64,000 nucleotides of DNA from Lachnospiraceae bacterium Marseille-Q4251 (GTDB lineage: Bacteria; Bacillota; Clostridia; Lachnospirales; Lachnospiraceae): assembly GCA_018223435.1 (NCBI GenBank), contig JAGTTO010000001.1:3720001-3784000 (forward strand). The letters run 5' to 3'. Below the pieces are notes generated by a model. It did not search any database, had not been told where the DNA came from, and saw only the letters and a list, made by a program, of their open reading frames with translations. The position numbers and the translations under genes are program-made. Shown here piece by piece: positions 16,323-24,855 of this stretch. Position 1 is the first letter of the stretch; every line of letters begins with the position of its first letter.

Positions 16323-17759
16323 GTGAAAAAGTTTTTTAAGGGAAAATGGATTCGGCAGTACGGAAAGAGCCTGCAGTTCCGCATCTTTGTCATTTTTATG
16401 CTGGTGGGCATCATACCCATCATGCTGATCAAGCAGGGAATTCTGAGAAGTTTTGAGGAGCAGAGCATTACCCAGAGAGGGTCGCTGGTGCAGAATCAGT
16501 GTATCAGCCTGGCAGAGGAGCTGGTCCGCTCAGGCTATCTTCAGGGAAATACATCGGAGGTGGCGGAGATGGAGCTCTCGCAGCTGGCGGGGCTCTATAA
16601 CGGCCGCATCGTCATTGTGAACAGCGGTTTCCGGATCATCAAGGATACCTATGGCCTGGATGAGAACAAGCTGATCATCTCCGAGGAGCTTTTGAAGTGT
16701 TTTCAGGGCTCGCGGACCATGCGTTACGACGAGGCCAGCGAGTTTATCGAGATGACGATCCCCTTGGAAAATGACGAGGATCAGGTGGAAGGCGTGCTGG
16801 TCATCAGCACTCCCACCAACGATATTCAGGAGAGCCGGTCGGCCCTGAGCCATAAGGTACTCCTTTTACAGATCGGTATGGCAGCGCTTGTTTTTCTGGC
16901 GGCCCTTTATACCTCCAAGCTTCTGATCCGTCCCTTCGGAAAAGTCACCCAGTCCCTCGACGAGATGACCGGCGGTTTCCTGGAGGAGGATATTTCGATT
17001 CCGGATTATACTGAGACCCAGCTGCTCTCCGAGGCCTACAACCGGATGCTGAAACGGCTCCGGGTGCTGGAGGATTCGCGACAGGAGTTTGTCTCCAACG
17101 TGTCCCACGAGCTGAAAACGCCCATCACTTCCATGAAGGTGCTGGCGGACTCCTTGATTTCCCAGGACGATGTGCCGGTGGAGCTCTATAAGGAGTTCAT
17201 GACGGATATCGGCGAGGAGATCGACCGGGAAAACAAGATCATCAACGACCTCTTATCCCTTGTCAAGCTGGATAAAAAGGCGGCGGATCTTCACATTGAA
17301 GATAAAAATATCAACGAGCTTCTGGATCAGATCATCAAGCGCTTAAAACCCATCGCTGACAAGAAAAAGGTGGAGCTTGTCATGGAAAACTTCAAGCCAG
17401 TGGTGGCGCAGGTGGACGAGACAAAGCTGAGTCTGGCCCTTTCCAACCTTGTGGAAAATGCGATCAAGTACAACAAGGACGAGGGCTGGGTTCATGTTTC
17501 CTTAAATGTGGATCACAAGTATTTCTATGTCAAAGTGGAGGATTCCGGCATCGGTATTCCCGAGGAATCCCAGGAACATATTTTTGAACGCTTTTACCGG
17601 GTAGACAAATCCCATTCGAGAGAGATCGGAGGTACGGGTCTTGGTCTTGCCATCACGAGAAGCGCCGTTCTGATGCACCGGGGAGCTATCAAAGTATACA
17701 GCAAACTGGGAGAGGGTACGACCTTTACGGTCCGCATTCCTCTGATCCATGCAGAGTGA
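16323..17759 (+). CDS. Sensor histidine kinase (HAMP, HisKA, HATPase_c)
   Basis: A 478-residue membrane kinase. TM1 is at about residues 15-35 (FRIFVIFMLVGIIPIMLI), an extracytoplasmic sensor of about 140 residues follows, TM2 is near 180-200, then a HAMP domain, the H-box FVSNVSHELKTPITSMK with the phosphorylated His, N-box NLVENAIKYNKDEG, G1 box VEDSGIGIP and G2 box GGTGLGLAIT. All catalytic boxes are intact. The GTG at 16323 has AGGGGAA upstream; an in-frame ATG at 16290 lies within the terminator-like hairpin and has no SD. Partner is the regulator just upstream. Its stop overlaps the SD of the GerMN gene. Confidence 0.92.
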   Translation: MKKFFKGKWIRQYGKSLQFRIFVIFMLVGIIPIMLIKQGILRSFEEQSITQRGSLVQNQCISLAEELVRSGYLQGNTSEVAEMELSQLAGLYNGRIVIVNSGFRIIKDTYGLDENKLIISEELLKCFQGSRTMRYDEASEFIEMTIPLENDEDQVEGVLVISTPTNDIQESRSALSHKVLLLQIGMAALVFLAALYTSKLLIRPFGKVTQSLDEMTGGFLEEDISIPDYTETQLLSEAYNRMLKRLRVLEDSRQEFVSNVSHELKTPITSMKVLADSLISQDDVPVELYKEFMTDIGEEIDRENKIINDLLSLVKLDKKAADLHIEDKNINELLDQIIKRLKPIADKKKVELVMENFKPVVAQVDETKLSLALSNLVENAIKYNKDEGWVHVSLNVDHKYFYVKVEDSGIGIPEESQEHIFERFYRVDKSHSREIGGTGLGLAITRSAVLMHRGAIKVYSKLGEGTTFTVRIPLIHAE

Positions 17760-17770
17760 GGAGGCCTGAT

Positions 17771-18763
17771 ATGAAAAAAAGAGTATCTTTTCTGATGATT
17801 TTTCTACTGGCCCTTCTTCTGACCGGCTGTTCGGAGAAAAGCGGCGGTTCCACCCAGTATCAGGTGTATTATATCAGCACCTCCGGCACGAAGCTGGTGG
17901 AAGAGAGCTACACGCCGGAGAGTTCCACCTCACCGAGAGAGGTGACGGAGGAGCTTCTGGAAAAAATGGGCCGTCCCCAGGTGGGAAGCGACCATGTGAA
18001 AGCCCTGCCGGATGAGGTGAAGGTAGAGCACTGTGTCCTGAAAGCCCGGGAGGTGGATGTGGACTTCAACGAGGCCTACAACGATATGGACCCGGTTCGG
18101 GAGATTCTGGTCCGGGCGGCCTTTGTCAACACGCTGATTCAGGTCTCCAATGTGGAACAGGTGGTTATCACGGTGAATGGCGAAGACCTTGTGGATGAGG
18201 CAGGAGACGTGGTGGGAGGCATGACGGCGGAATCTTTCATCGATACGAAGGGCGACGGCATCAATTCCTACCAGAATGCCACCCTGTCCCTCTATTTCGC
18301 GGACAGCGACGGCAGCCTCATCGAGCGGGAGATGCGAAACGTCCACTATTCTTCCAATTCCACGCTGGAAAAGGTGATCCTGGAAGAGCTCATCAAAGGA
18401 CCGGTGAATGCGAAGCTTCAGGCAGTTCTTCCGGCGGAAACTAAGGTCCTCTCGGTCCAGACGGAGGGGGGCACCTGTACGGTAAACTTTGATTCTGCTT
18501 TCAATGCGGCTCCCTCTTCAGAGTCCAATGTGACGGCGGAGACCAGCCTCTATGCTGCGGTGGATGCCCTCATAGATACGGCAGGTGTCAGGGAAGTTAT
18601 CATCCAGATCGAGGGTTCACAGGAAACACTTTACCGGGATGAAATCGATCTCACGCAACCTTTTACCAAACGCGAAGACCTCATTCACCAGGTTGTCTCC
18701 AGTGAGAGCGATGTGCTGGAGCCCTCGGTGGGTGTGGATTCGCTGTGGAAGAGTTTCTTTTAA
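17771..18763 (+). CDS. GerMN domain lipoprotein
   Basis: A 330-residue exported lipoprotein: signal with LLLTGCSEKS lipobox (Cys near residue 20), then two GerMN domains, roughly residues 35-160 and 180-300. Each repeat contains a conserved pattern: EELLEKMGRP...DFNEAYND...NTLIQVSNVEQVVITVNG in the first and ILEELIKGP...VNFDSAFN...DTAGVREVIIQIEG in the second (shown as separated pieces). GerM-type proteins act in spore-envelope assembly and germination in Bacillus; here, beside a two-component system, a cell-envelope role is inferred only. The ATG at 17771 has AGGAGG at ideal distance; a GTG at 17756 would overlap the kinase stop. Confidence 0.85.
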   Translation: MKKRVSFLMIFLLALLLTGCSEKSGGSTQYQVYYISTSGTKLVEESYTPESSTSPREVTEELLEKMGRPQVGSDHVKALPDEVKVEHCVLKAREVDVDFNEAYNDMDPVREILVRAAFVNTLIQVSNVEQVVITVNGEDLVDEAGDVVGGMTAESFIDTKGDGINSYQNATLSLYFADSDGSLIEREMRNVHYSSNSTLEKVILEELIKGPVNAKLQAVLPAETKVLSVQTEGGTCTVNFDSAFNAAPSSESNVTAETSLYAAVDALIDTAGVREVIIQIEGSQETLYRDEIDLTQPFTKREDLIHQVVSSESDVLEPSVGVDSLWKSFF

Positions 18764-18779
18764 TAAGAAAGGCGCTTAT

Positions 18780-21224
18780 ATGACAAAACGACCGCTTCTC
18801 TGGGCGTTTTTGCTGGTGGCTTTTCTGATTGGAGCGGCGGGGGCGCGGGGAATTCTTGCCCCACCGCCGCCGGCTCTCTCCGCAGGGGAGACGGTCACTC
18901 TGACCGGAACCGTGGAGGAGATTACAGAAAAGGAAAACAGCCGGCAGCTTCGTCTGTCTCATATTTATCTATCATCAGATCTATCTTATCAAAGACAGGT
19001 TCTTGTCTATGAAAATCAGCAAACAGAATTAAAAATTGGATATTGGGTAAAGGTTACGGGAACCTACGCACCGTTGGAGGAAGCGGCCAATCCGGGACAG
19101 TTTGACCAGAAGGCCTATTATGAAGCCCGTGGAATCGGCATGGTTCTGAAAAAAGCAAAGCTTATGATAATTGAGGCAAAAGAAAATTTCTTTTTTCAGA
19201 AGCTTTATGAACTGCGCTCTTTTTGGGCTCGTACGTTGGAAACGATCACAGGAAAAGAGGAAGCCGGGCTTCTTCAGGCTATGCTTTTAGGTGAAAAAAG
19301 TGGTTTAAAAAAAGAGCAGAAGGAGCTCTATCAGTCCGGCGGAATCTCCCATATTCTGGCGATCTCGGGTTTACATATCTCGCTGGTCGGCATGCTGCTC
19401 TATCAGTTTCTGCGGAAGAAAAAGAGAAGTTATCCTTTTTCGGCGGCGGTGAGCGGAAGTTTTATGGTGGTGTATGGCTTCCTCACGGGCTTTGGCGTGT
19501 CGGCGAAGCGGGCAGTGTTTATGTTTCTGGTGTATCTGGGGGCGGAAGTTTTGGGGGAGACCTACGATGTGGTGTCGGCGCTGGCGCTTGCCGGTATTCT
19601 GATTCTGGCGGAGCAGCCGCTACAGCTCTTTCAGTGTGGATTTCAGCTCTCGTTCCTCTCGGTGGGGGCGATGGCTCTGGTCTATCCGGCCATCCAGAAA
19701 AGGCTGGGATGGAAAAACAAGATGGCTTTGAGCCTGTTGTCCGGAGTTTCGGTGACGCTGGTTACGCTGCCCTGTACGCTCTACTGGTTTTATGAATGGA
19801 TGCCCTATGCATTATTTTTGAACCTGATCGTGATTCCGCTGGTGCCGGTGGTGTTTCTGTCCGGGGCCGCGGGGATGCTGACGGGAGGAGTTTCCGTGAT
19901 GGTGGGAATGTTCCTCGCCGGGGCTTCGGCGGGAGTGTTAAGGTTTTTCCAGACCCTATTGGAAAGAACAGAGGTGCTGCCCGGGAGCCGGGCGATCATC
20001 GGGCAGCCGGAATTGTGGAGAATTGGGGTGTATTATGTGCTGGTGGGGATAGCGGTGTGGGGAGGAAGACGCAGGAAAGCCGTGAGCTTAGAAAAATGTA
20101 GAAATTATGGAAATATAACAAAAAGTCAGATAGAATCAGAAAAAATTAGAAACCAGAAGCAATACAATAGAATGAAATCATTAAACATGCAAAGCGAAAC
20201 TATACAGAAATGGAAAGAAAACACAGGTAATCAGAGACTGTATAGTGAAACAAGAGAGTTTGGAGGTCAGTCAGACCAAAGCAGATTTGAAAAATCAGAT
20301 CAATCTGCGTCAATCGATTCACCTCAAAAATGCCACCATATCTGGCTCAGAATATTTCTTATAATTCTGTCTCTTTGCATCCTTTGCTTCCCAATCAATC
20401 GCCCCTCCGAAGTCACTTTCCTTGATGTCGGCCAGGGAGACGCGATTTTTCTTCGCACAGAACAGGGGATAACCTGCCTCATCGACGGCGGCAGCACGAC
20501 CGTTTCCGACGTGGGAACTTATCGCATTCTGCCCTTTCTGAAAGCCAGGGACGTTTCAGCCCTGGACTATCTTTTCCTCTCCCATATGGATGCGGACCAT
20601 ATCAGCGGGGCAGAGGAGCTTCTGAAGGATCAGTTTCACGGCATCCCGATCCATAATCTCTGCCTTTCCGCCCTTCCCGAGGATGAGACCAGACTCCGCC
20701 TGGAAAAGGAGGCCAGGCGTTTCGGAACAAACCTCCTCTACATCAGTCGGGGCACGGTTTTTCAGGAAGAAAATGCAAAGATCCGCTGCCTTTCTCCTGC
20801 AAAAAATCAGAAAAAAGAGGACGAAAACGAAAACTCCCAGGTCCTTCTGGTGGACCTAAATGGCCTTCGCTTTCTCTTCACCGGGGATCTTGGCGAGGAA
20901 GGAGAGCAGGAACTTCTGGCTTCCGGGCTGGATCTGGAGGCCGATATCCTGAAAGTCGGTCATCACGGCTCCCGGTATTCGACGAGCGAAGCTTTTTTGC
21001 AGGCGATCCGCCCGAAGCTTGCCGTGATCTCCTGTGCGAAGGAAAACCGCTACGGCCACCCCGCCCCGGAAACGGTTCAGCGCCTTGAGAGGGCAGGCTG
21101 CCGCATTTTTTACACGATGAAGAGCGGGGCCATCACCCTTTATCCGGCCGACGGAAAAAAGGGCTGGAAATTGGAACAGAAATTCGATAAAATAGAGAGA
21201 GGTGATTCACATGAACATTCGTGA
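18780..21224 (+). CDS. comEC: ComEC/Rec2 family competence channel protein
   Basis: An 814-residue membrane protein with the full ComEC layout: N-terminal TM and DUF4131/OB-fold region (about residues 1-180), the competence domain with eight to ten helices (ISHILAISGLHISLVGMLLY near residue 195, shown in part), and a C-terminal metallo-beta-lactamase-like domain (VGQGDAIFL; SHMDADHISG; TGDLGEEGE; VGHHGSRYST). It imports single-stranded DNA across the membrane in competent cells. The linker between the channel and the lactamase domain (about residues 440-520) is A+T-rich and Gln/Ser/Lys-rich, unlike the rest. Start at ATG 18780, preceded by AAAGG. The 3' end overlaps dgt by 14 bp. Confidence 0.93.
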   Translation: MTKRPLLWAFLLVAFLIGAAGARGILAPPPPALSAGETVTLTGTVEEITEKENSRQLRLSHIYLSSDLSYQRQVLVYENQQTELKIGYWVKVTGTYAPLEEAANPGQFDQKAYYEARGIGMVLKKAKLMIIEAKENFFFQKLYELRSFWARTLETITGKEEAGLLQAMLLGEKSGLKKEQKELYQSGGISHILAISGLHISLVGMLLYQFLRKKKRSYPFSAAVSGSFMVVYGFLTGFGVSAKRAVFMFLVYLGAEVLGETYDVVSALALAGILILAEQPLQLFQCGFQLSFLSVGAMALVYPAIQKRLGWKNKMALSLLSGVSVTLVTLPCTLYWFYEWMPYALFLNLIVIPLVPVVFLSGAAGMLTGGVSVMVGMFLAGASAGVLRFFQTLLERTEVLPGSRAIIGQPELWRIGVYYVLVGIAVWGGRRRKAVSLEKCRNYGNITKSQIESEKIRNQKQYNRMKSLNMQSETIQKWKENTGNQRLYSETREFGGQSDQSRFEKSDQSASIDSPQKCHHIWLRIFLIILSLCILCFPINRPSEVTFLDVGQGDAIFLRTEQGITCLIDGGSTTVSDVGTYRILPFLKARDVSALDYLFLSHMDADHISGAEELLKDQFHGIPIHNLCLSALPEDETRLRLEKEARRFGTNLLYISRGTVFQEENAKIRCLSPAKNQKKEDENENSQVLLVDLNGLRFLFTGDLGEEGEQELLASGLDLEADILKVGHHGSRYSTSEAFLQAIRPKLAVISCAKENRYGHPAPETVQRLERAGCRIFYTMKSGAITLYPADGKKGWKLEQKFDKIERGDSHEHS

Positions 21225-22218
21225 GATGGCAGAACAGAGGGAAGCCGACTATTTAAGTCCCTACGCTTCCTTGAGCAGAAATTCCAGAGGAAGGGACCGG
21301 GAGGAACCGCCCTGCGATATCCGCCCGGTTTATCAGAGAGATCGGGACCGGATTCTTCATTCAAAGGCCTTCCGGCGGCTCAAGCACAAGACCCAGGTCT
21401 TCCTTCTTCCCCAGGGAGACCATTACCGGACGAGGCTGACCCACACTCTGGAGGTGGCCCAGACGGCCCGGACCATCACGAGGGCTTTAAGGCTCAACGA
21501 GGATCTGGCGGAGGCCATTGCTCTCGGCCACGATCTTGGTCATACGCCCTTCGGCCACGCCGGGGAAGGGGCCTTAAATGAGATCTGCCCCTTGGGTTTT
21601 GCCCATTATGAGCAGAGCGTCCGCGTGGTGGAACTTCTGGAGAAGAAAGGCGAGGGCCTGAACCTGACCTGGGAGGTGAGGGACGGCATCCGGAACCACC
21701 GGACGTCGGGCCATCCTTCCACGATGGAAGGAAAAATCGTCCGCCTTTCCGATAAGATCGCCTATATCAACCATGATATCGACGATGCGGAGCGGGCAGG
21801 CATCCTTTCCGAGGAGGAGCTTCCGGAAGAGTTCTGTTTGCTTTTGGGCCACAGCACCCGGGAGAGGCTCAACACGCTGATCCATGACATTGTAAAAAAC
21901 AGTTACGACAAGCCGGATATCCTCATGTCGCCTGAGATTGCAGGAGCCATGCAGGGGCTTCGAAGTTTCCTTTTTGACCATGTGTACTATAATCCCGAGG
22001 CCAAACAGGAAGAGCGGAAGGCCCGGGAGATGATCCAGGAACTTTACCGCTATTATAACCGCCATGCGGATCGGATGCCGAAGGAATATCTGGAGCTGAT
22101 TCATCAGAAGAATCAGCCCCAGGAGCGAGTGGTCTGCGACTATATCGCGGGAATGACCGATCAGTACGCCATCGACCGGTTTGCGGAGATCTTTATTCCG
22201 AAGGCCTGGAGAGGCTAG
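21211..22218 (+). CDS. dgt: dGTP triphosphohydrolase-like HD protein
   Basis: A 335-residue HD-domain dNTP triphosphohydrolase. The metal-binding residues are in RTRLTHTLEVAQ (His), ALGHDLGHTPFGHAGE (HD pair) and LSDKIAYINHDIDDA (Asp). The arginine-rich RDRDRILHSKAFRRLKHKTQ (shown in part) is typical of the Dgt type-2 family, which controls dNTP pools. The ATG at 21211 uses GAGAGGTG; a GTG at 21202 is part of that SD. It overlaps comEC and is followed by dnaG after 83 bp, an arrangement common in clostridia. Confidence 0.92.
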   Translation: MNIREMAEQREADYLSPYASLSRNSRGRDREEPPCDIRPVYQRDRDRILHSKAFRRLKHKTQVFLLPQGDHYRTRLTHTLEVAQTARTITRALRLNEDLAEAIALGHDLGHTPFGHAGEGALNEICPLGFAHYEQSVRVVELLEKKGEGLNLTWEVRDGIRNHRTSGHPSTMEGKIVRLSDKIAYINHDIDDAERAGILSEEELPEEFCLLLGHSTRERLNTLIHDIVKNSYDKPDILMSPEIAGAMQGLRSFLFDHVYYNPEAKQEERKAREMIQELYRYYNRHADRMPKEYLELIHQKNQPQERVVCDYIAGMTDQYAIDRFAEIFIPKAWRG

Positions 22219-22301
22219 TCGCTAGTCGGTTCCCGGGTGAAAAAACTGGCAGCATAGAATCAGAAAGATACGGATACAACGGAAGGAGTGTAAAGACAGA
22301 T

Positions 22302-24074
22302 ATGTATTATGCAGAAGATGTGATCGAGGAGGTGCGGTCACGGAATGACATCGTCGGCGTCATTTCCGAATATGTAAAACTCCAGCGGAAGGGAAGCTCC
22401 TACTTCGGGCTCTGCCCCTTCCACAATGAGAAATCTCCCTCCTTTTCCGTGAGTCCGGATAAGCAGATGTATTACTGTTTCGGCTGCGGGGCGGGTGGAA
22501 ACGTATTTACGTTTATTCAGGAGTACGAGAATTATTCCTTCCCGGAGGCCATGAAATTCTTGGCGGAGCGGGCAGGCATCACGCTCCCGGAGAAAGAATA
22601 CTCCCAGGAGGAGCGGCGGGCCCAGGATCTTCGTACCCGCATCCTGAACGTGAACAAGATGGCAGCCAAATACTATTATTACCAGCTTCGGACCGAGAAC
22701 GGCCGTCAGGCCATGGAATACCTGAAAAACAGGCGGCTCTCCGATGAGACGATCCGAAGCTTCGGCCTTGGCTATTCCAACAAATACAGCAACGACCTTT
22801 ATCTTTATCTGAAAAAACAGGGCGTCTCCGACGAGCTTCTGCGGGAATCCGGACTTATGAATGTGGATGAGAGAAACGGTATGTACGATAAATTCTGGAA
22901 TCGTGTCATTTTTCCCATTATGGACGTAAACAACCGTGTCATCGGCTTCGGCGGCCGTGTCATGGGAGACGGAAAGCCGAAATATCTGAACTCTCCGGAG
23001 ACGGCGGTCTTTGATAAGAGCCGGAATCTCTATGGCCTGAACGTGGCCCGGACGGCCAGGAAAAAGAGCATGCTGGTCTGCGAGGGCTACATGGATGTGA
23101 TTTCCATGCACCAGGCAGGCTTTAAGAATTCTGTGGCTTCCCTGGGAACGGCTCTTACCACCCAGCATGCCAGTCTTCTGAAGCGTTATACGGACGAGGT
23201 GATTCTGACCTACGACAGTGACGGGGCCGGTATCAAGGCGGCGCTCCGGGCCATTCCCATGCTGAAGGCGGCGGGGATCTCCACGAAGGTTCTCCATATG
23301 AATCCCTACAAAGACCCGGATGAGTTTATCAAAACGCTGGGTCCCGAGGCCTTCCAGGAGCGGATGGATCAGGCGGAGAACAGCTTCCTCTTTGAGATTT
23401 CCATTCTGGAACGGGATTTTGACATGCATGATCCGGAAGGAAAGACCGGTTTTTATCAGGCGGCAGCCCGGAAACTCATGGAGTTTGACCAGGAGCTGGA
23501 GCGGGAAAATTATATCCAGGCTGTGGCGGAGCGCTACCAGATCAGTTTTGATTCCCTGCGGAAAATGGTAAACCGGGAGGCCATGCGGGGAGCAGTCCCC
23601 AGAAGAGAGCGGGAGGAGGTTGTCCGTCCCCAGAAAAAGCGGGAAAAAGAAGACGGAAAGAAGACTTCCCAGCGCCTGCTTCTGACCTGGCTCATCGAGC
23701 AGAAAGGCCTCTATGAAAAGATCAGCGCCTACATTTCCTCGGAGGATTTCACCGATCCCCTTTACCGTGAGGTGGCGGAGAAGCTCTTTGAGCAGCTGAA
23801 AACCGGGGAAGTGAATCCGGCGCGAATCCTGAGTGCCTACGAGGATGCGGAGCAGCAGCGTGAGGTGGCGGCTCTTTTTAACGCCACGGTTCGCGTGGAG
23901 ACGAAGGCAGAGCTTGAAAAGGCCCTGAACGAGACGATTCTTCGGGTGCTCCGGGGAAGCATTGAGTACCGGACCGCTCATCTGGATCCAGCAGATATGG
24001 CCGGACTTCAGAAGATCGTGGCGGACAAGCGGCGTGTGGAGGCCATCGGAAAGCTGCATATTTCTCTTGACTGA
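22302..24074 (+). CDS. dnaG: DNA primase
   Basis: A 590-residue primase that makes RNA primers at replication forks. The CHC2 zinc ribbon is at residues 39-65 (CPFHNEKSPSF and YYCFGCGAGG), the primase core has the RGVI-like region, and the Toprim motifs are VCEGYMDVISM near 265 and TYDSDGAG near 305. The C-terminal DnaB-interacting domain follows a basic Lys/Arg/Glu linker at about 430-450. rpoD, which commonly follows dnaG, is absent here; trmK comes next. GAAGGAG precedes the ATG. Confidence 0.96.
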   Translation: MYYAEDVIEEVRSRNDIVGVISEYVKLQRKGSSYFGLCPFHNEKSPSFSVSPDKQMYYCFGCGAGGNVFTFIQEYENYSFPEAMKFLAERAGITLPEKEYSQEERRAQDLRTRILNVNKMAAKYYYYQLRTENGRQAMEYLKNRRLSDETIRSFGLGYSNKYSNDLYLYLKKQGVSDELLRESGLMNVDERNGMYDKFWNRVIFPIMDVNNRVIGFGGRVMGDGKPKYLNSPETAVFDKSRNLYGLNVARTARKKSMLVCEGYMDVISMHQAGFKNSVASLGTALTTQHASLLKRYTDEVILTYDSDGAGIKAALRAIPMLKAAGISTKVLHMNPYKDPDEFIKTLGPEAFQERMDQAENSFLFEISILERDFDMHDPEGKTGFYQAAARKLMEFDQELERENYIQAVAERYQISFDSLRKMVNREAMRGAVPRREREEVVRPQKKREKEDGKKTSQRLLLTWLIEQKGLYEKISAYISSEDFTDPLYREVAEKLFEQLKTGEVNPARILSAYEDAEQQREVAALFNATVRVETKAELEKALNETILRVLRGSIEYRTAHLDPADMAGLQKIVADKRRVEAIGKLHISLD

Positions 24075-24159
24075 GGGAAGACTTATCAGAGAGATATGGC
24101 AGGGAAGACCGGATGGAGCCGGAAGTAAAAGAGTTTTAGAATAAAGGAGAATACGATTC

Positions 24160-24852
24160 GTGCAGTTATCACAGCGTTTACTGGCAGTGGCCGATCTGGC
24201 TTCTGCCGGCCATTGTCTGGCAGATGTGGGTACAGACCATGGATACATACCCATTTATCTGATGGAAAAAGGAAACTATGAGCGGGCCATCGCCATGGAT
24301 GTGAGAAAAGGGCCCCTTCTCCGGGCGGAGGAAAACAGGAAAAGCCACGGCTTTGAGGACCGGATGGATCTTCGTTTGAGTGACGGCGTCGCAGCCCTGC
24401 GGGAAGGGGAAGCCGACACCGTGGTCATCGCCGGTATGGGCGGCGGCCTCGTGATCCATATCCTGACGGAGGGAGCGAAGGTACTGAAGAGCGTGGAGAC
24501 GCTGGTGCTCCAGCCCCAGTCGGAGTTTGCCAGAGTCCGGGATTACCTGGAGAAAAACGAATACCGGATCGAAGAGGAGCATATGCTTTGTGAGGATGGC
24601 AAATATTATGCCATGATGCGGGTGAAACACGGCAAAATGACGCCGCTTACGGAAATCGAGCAGAAATACGGCCCCGTGCTCCTGGCGAAAAAGGATCCGG
24701 TTTTGAAGGAATTTCTGGAAAGAGAAGAACGAAAATTTACGGAGATCCGGGAGCATCTGGCTCAGATGGAAGGAGAGAAAGCCGCTTTTCGGAAAAAAGA
24801 AGTGGAGAAGGAACTGGAAGACATTCGTGCAGCAAAAGAAAGGTTGGACTGA
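24160..24852 (+). CDS. trmK: tRNA (adenine22-N1)-methyltransferase TrmK
   Basis: A 230-residue SAM-dependent methyltransferase of the TrmK/YqfN family (COG2384), which methylates A22 in bacterial tRNAs. Motif I is CLADVGTDHGYIPIYL near residue 20-35, then AMDVRKGPLLRAEEN, and IAGMGGGLVIHIL as the catalytic-loop region. The C-terminal quarter is a Glu/Lys-rich coiled coil, as in relatives. The start is GTG at 24160 with AAAGGAGA nine bases upstream. It sits between dnaG and the nucleoside kinase gene, spaced by 3 bp from the latter. Confidence 0.93.
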   Translation: MQLSQRLLAVADLASAGHCLADVGTDHGYIPIYLMEKGNYERAIAMDVRKGPLLRAEENRKSHGFEDRMDLRLSDGVAALREGEADTVVIAGMGGGLVIHILTEGAKVLKSVETLVLQPQSEFARVRDYLEKNEYRIEEEHMLCEDGKYYAMMRVKHGKMTPLTEIEQKYGPVLLAKKDPVLKEFLEREERKFTEIREHLAQMEGEKAAFRKKEVEKELEDIRAAKERLD

Positions 24853-24855
24853 AAA

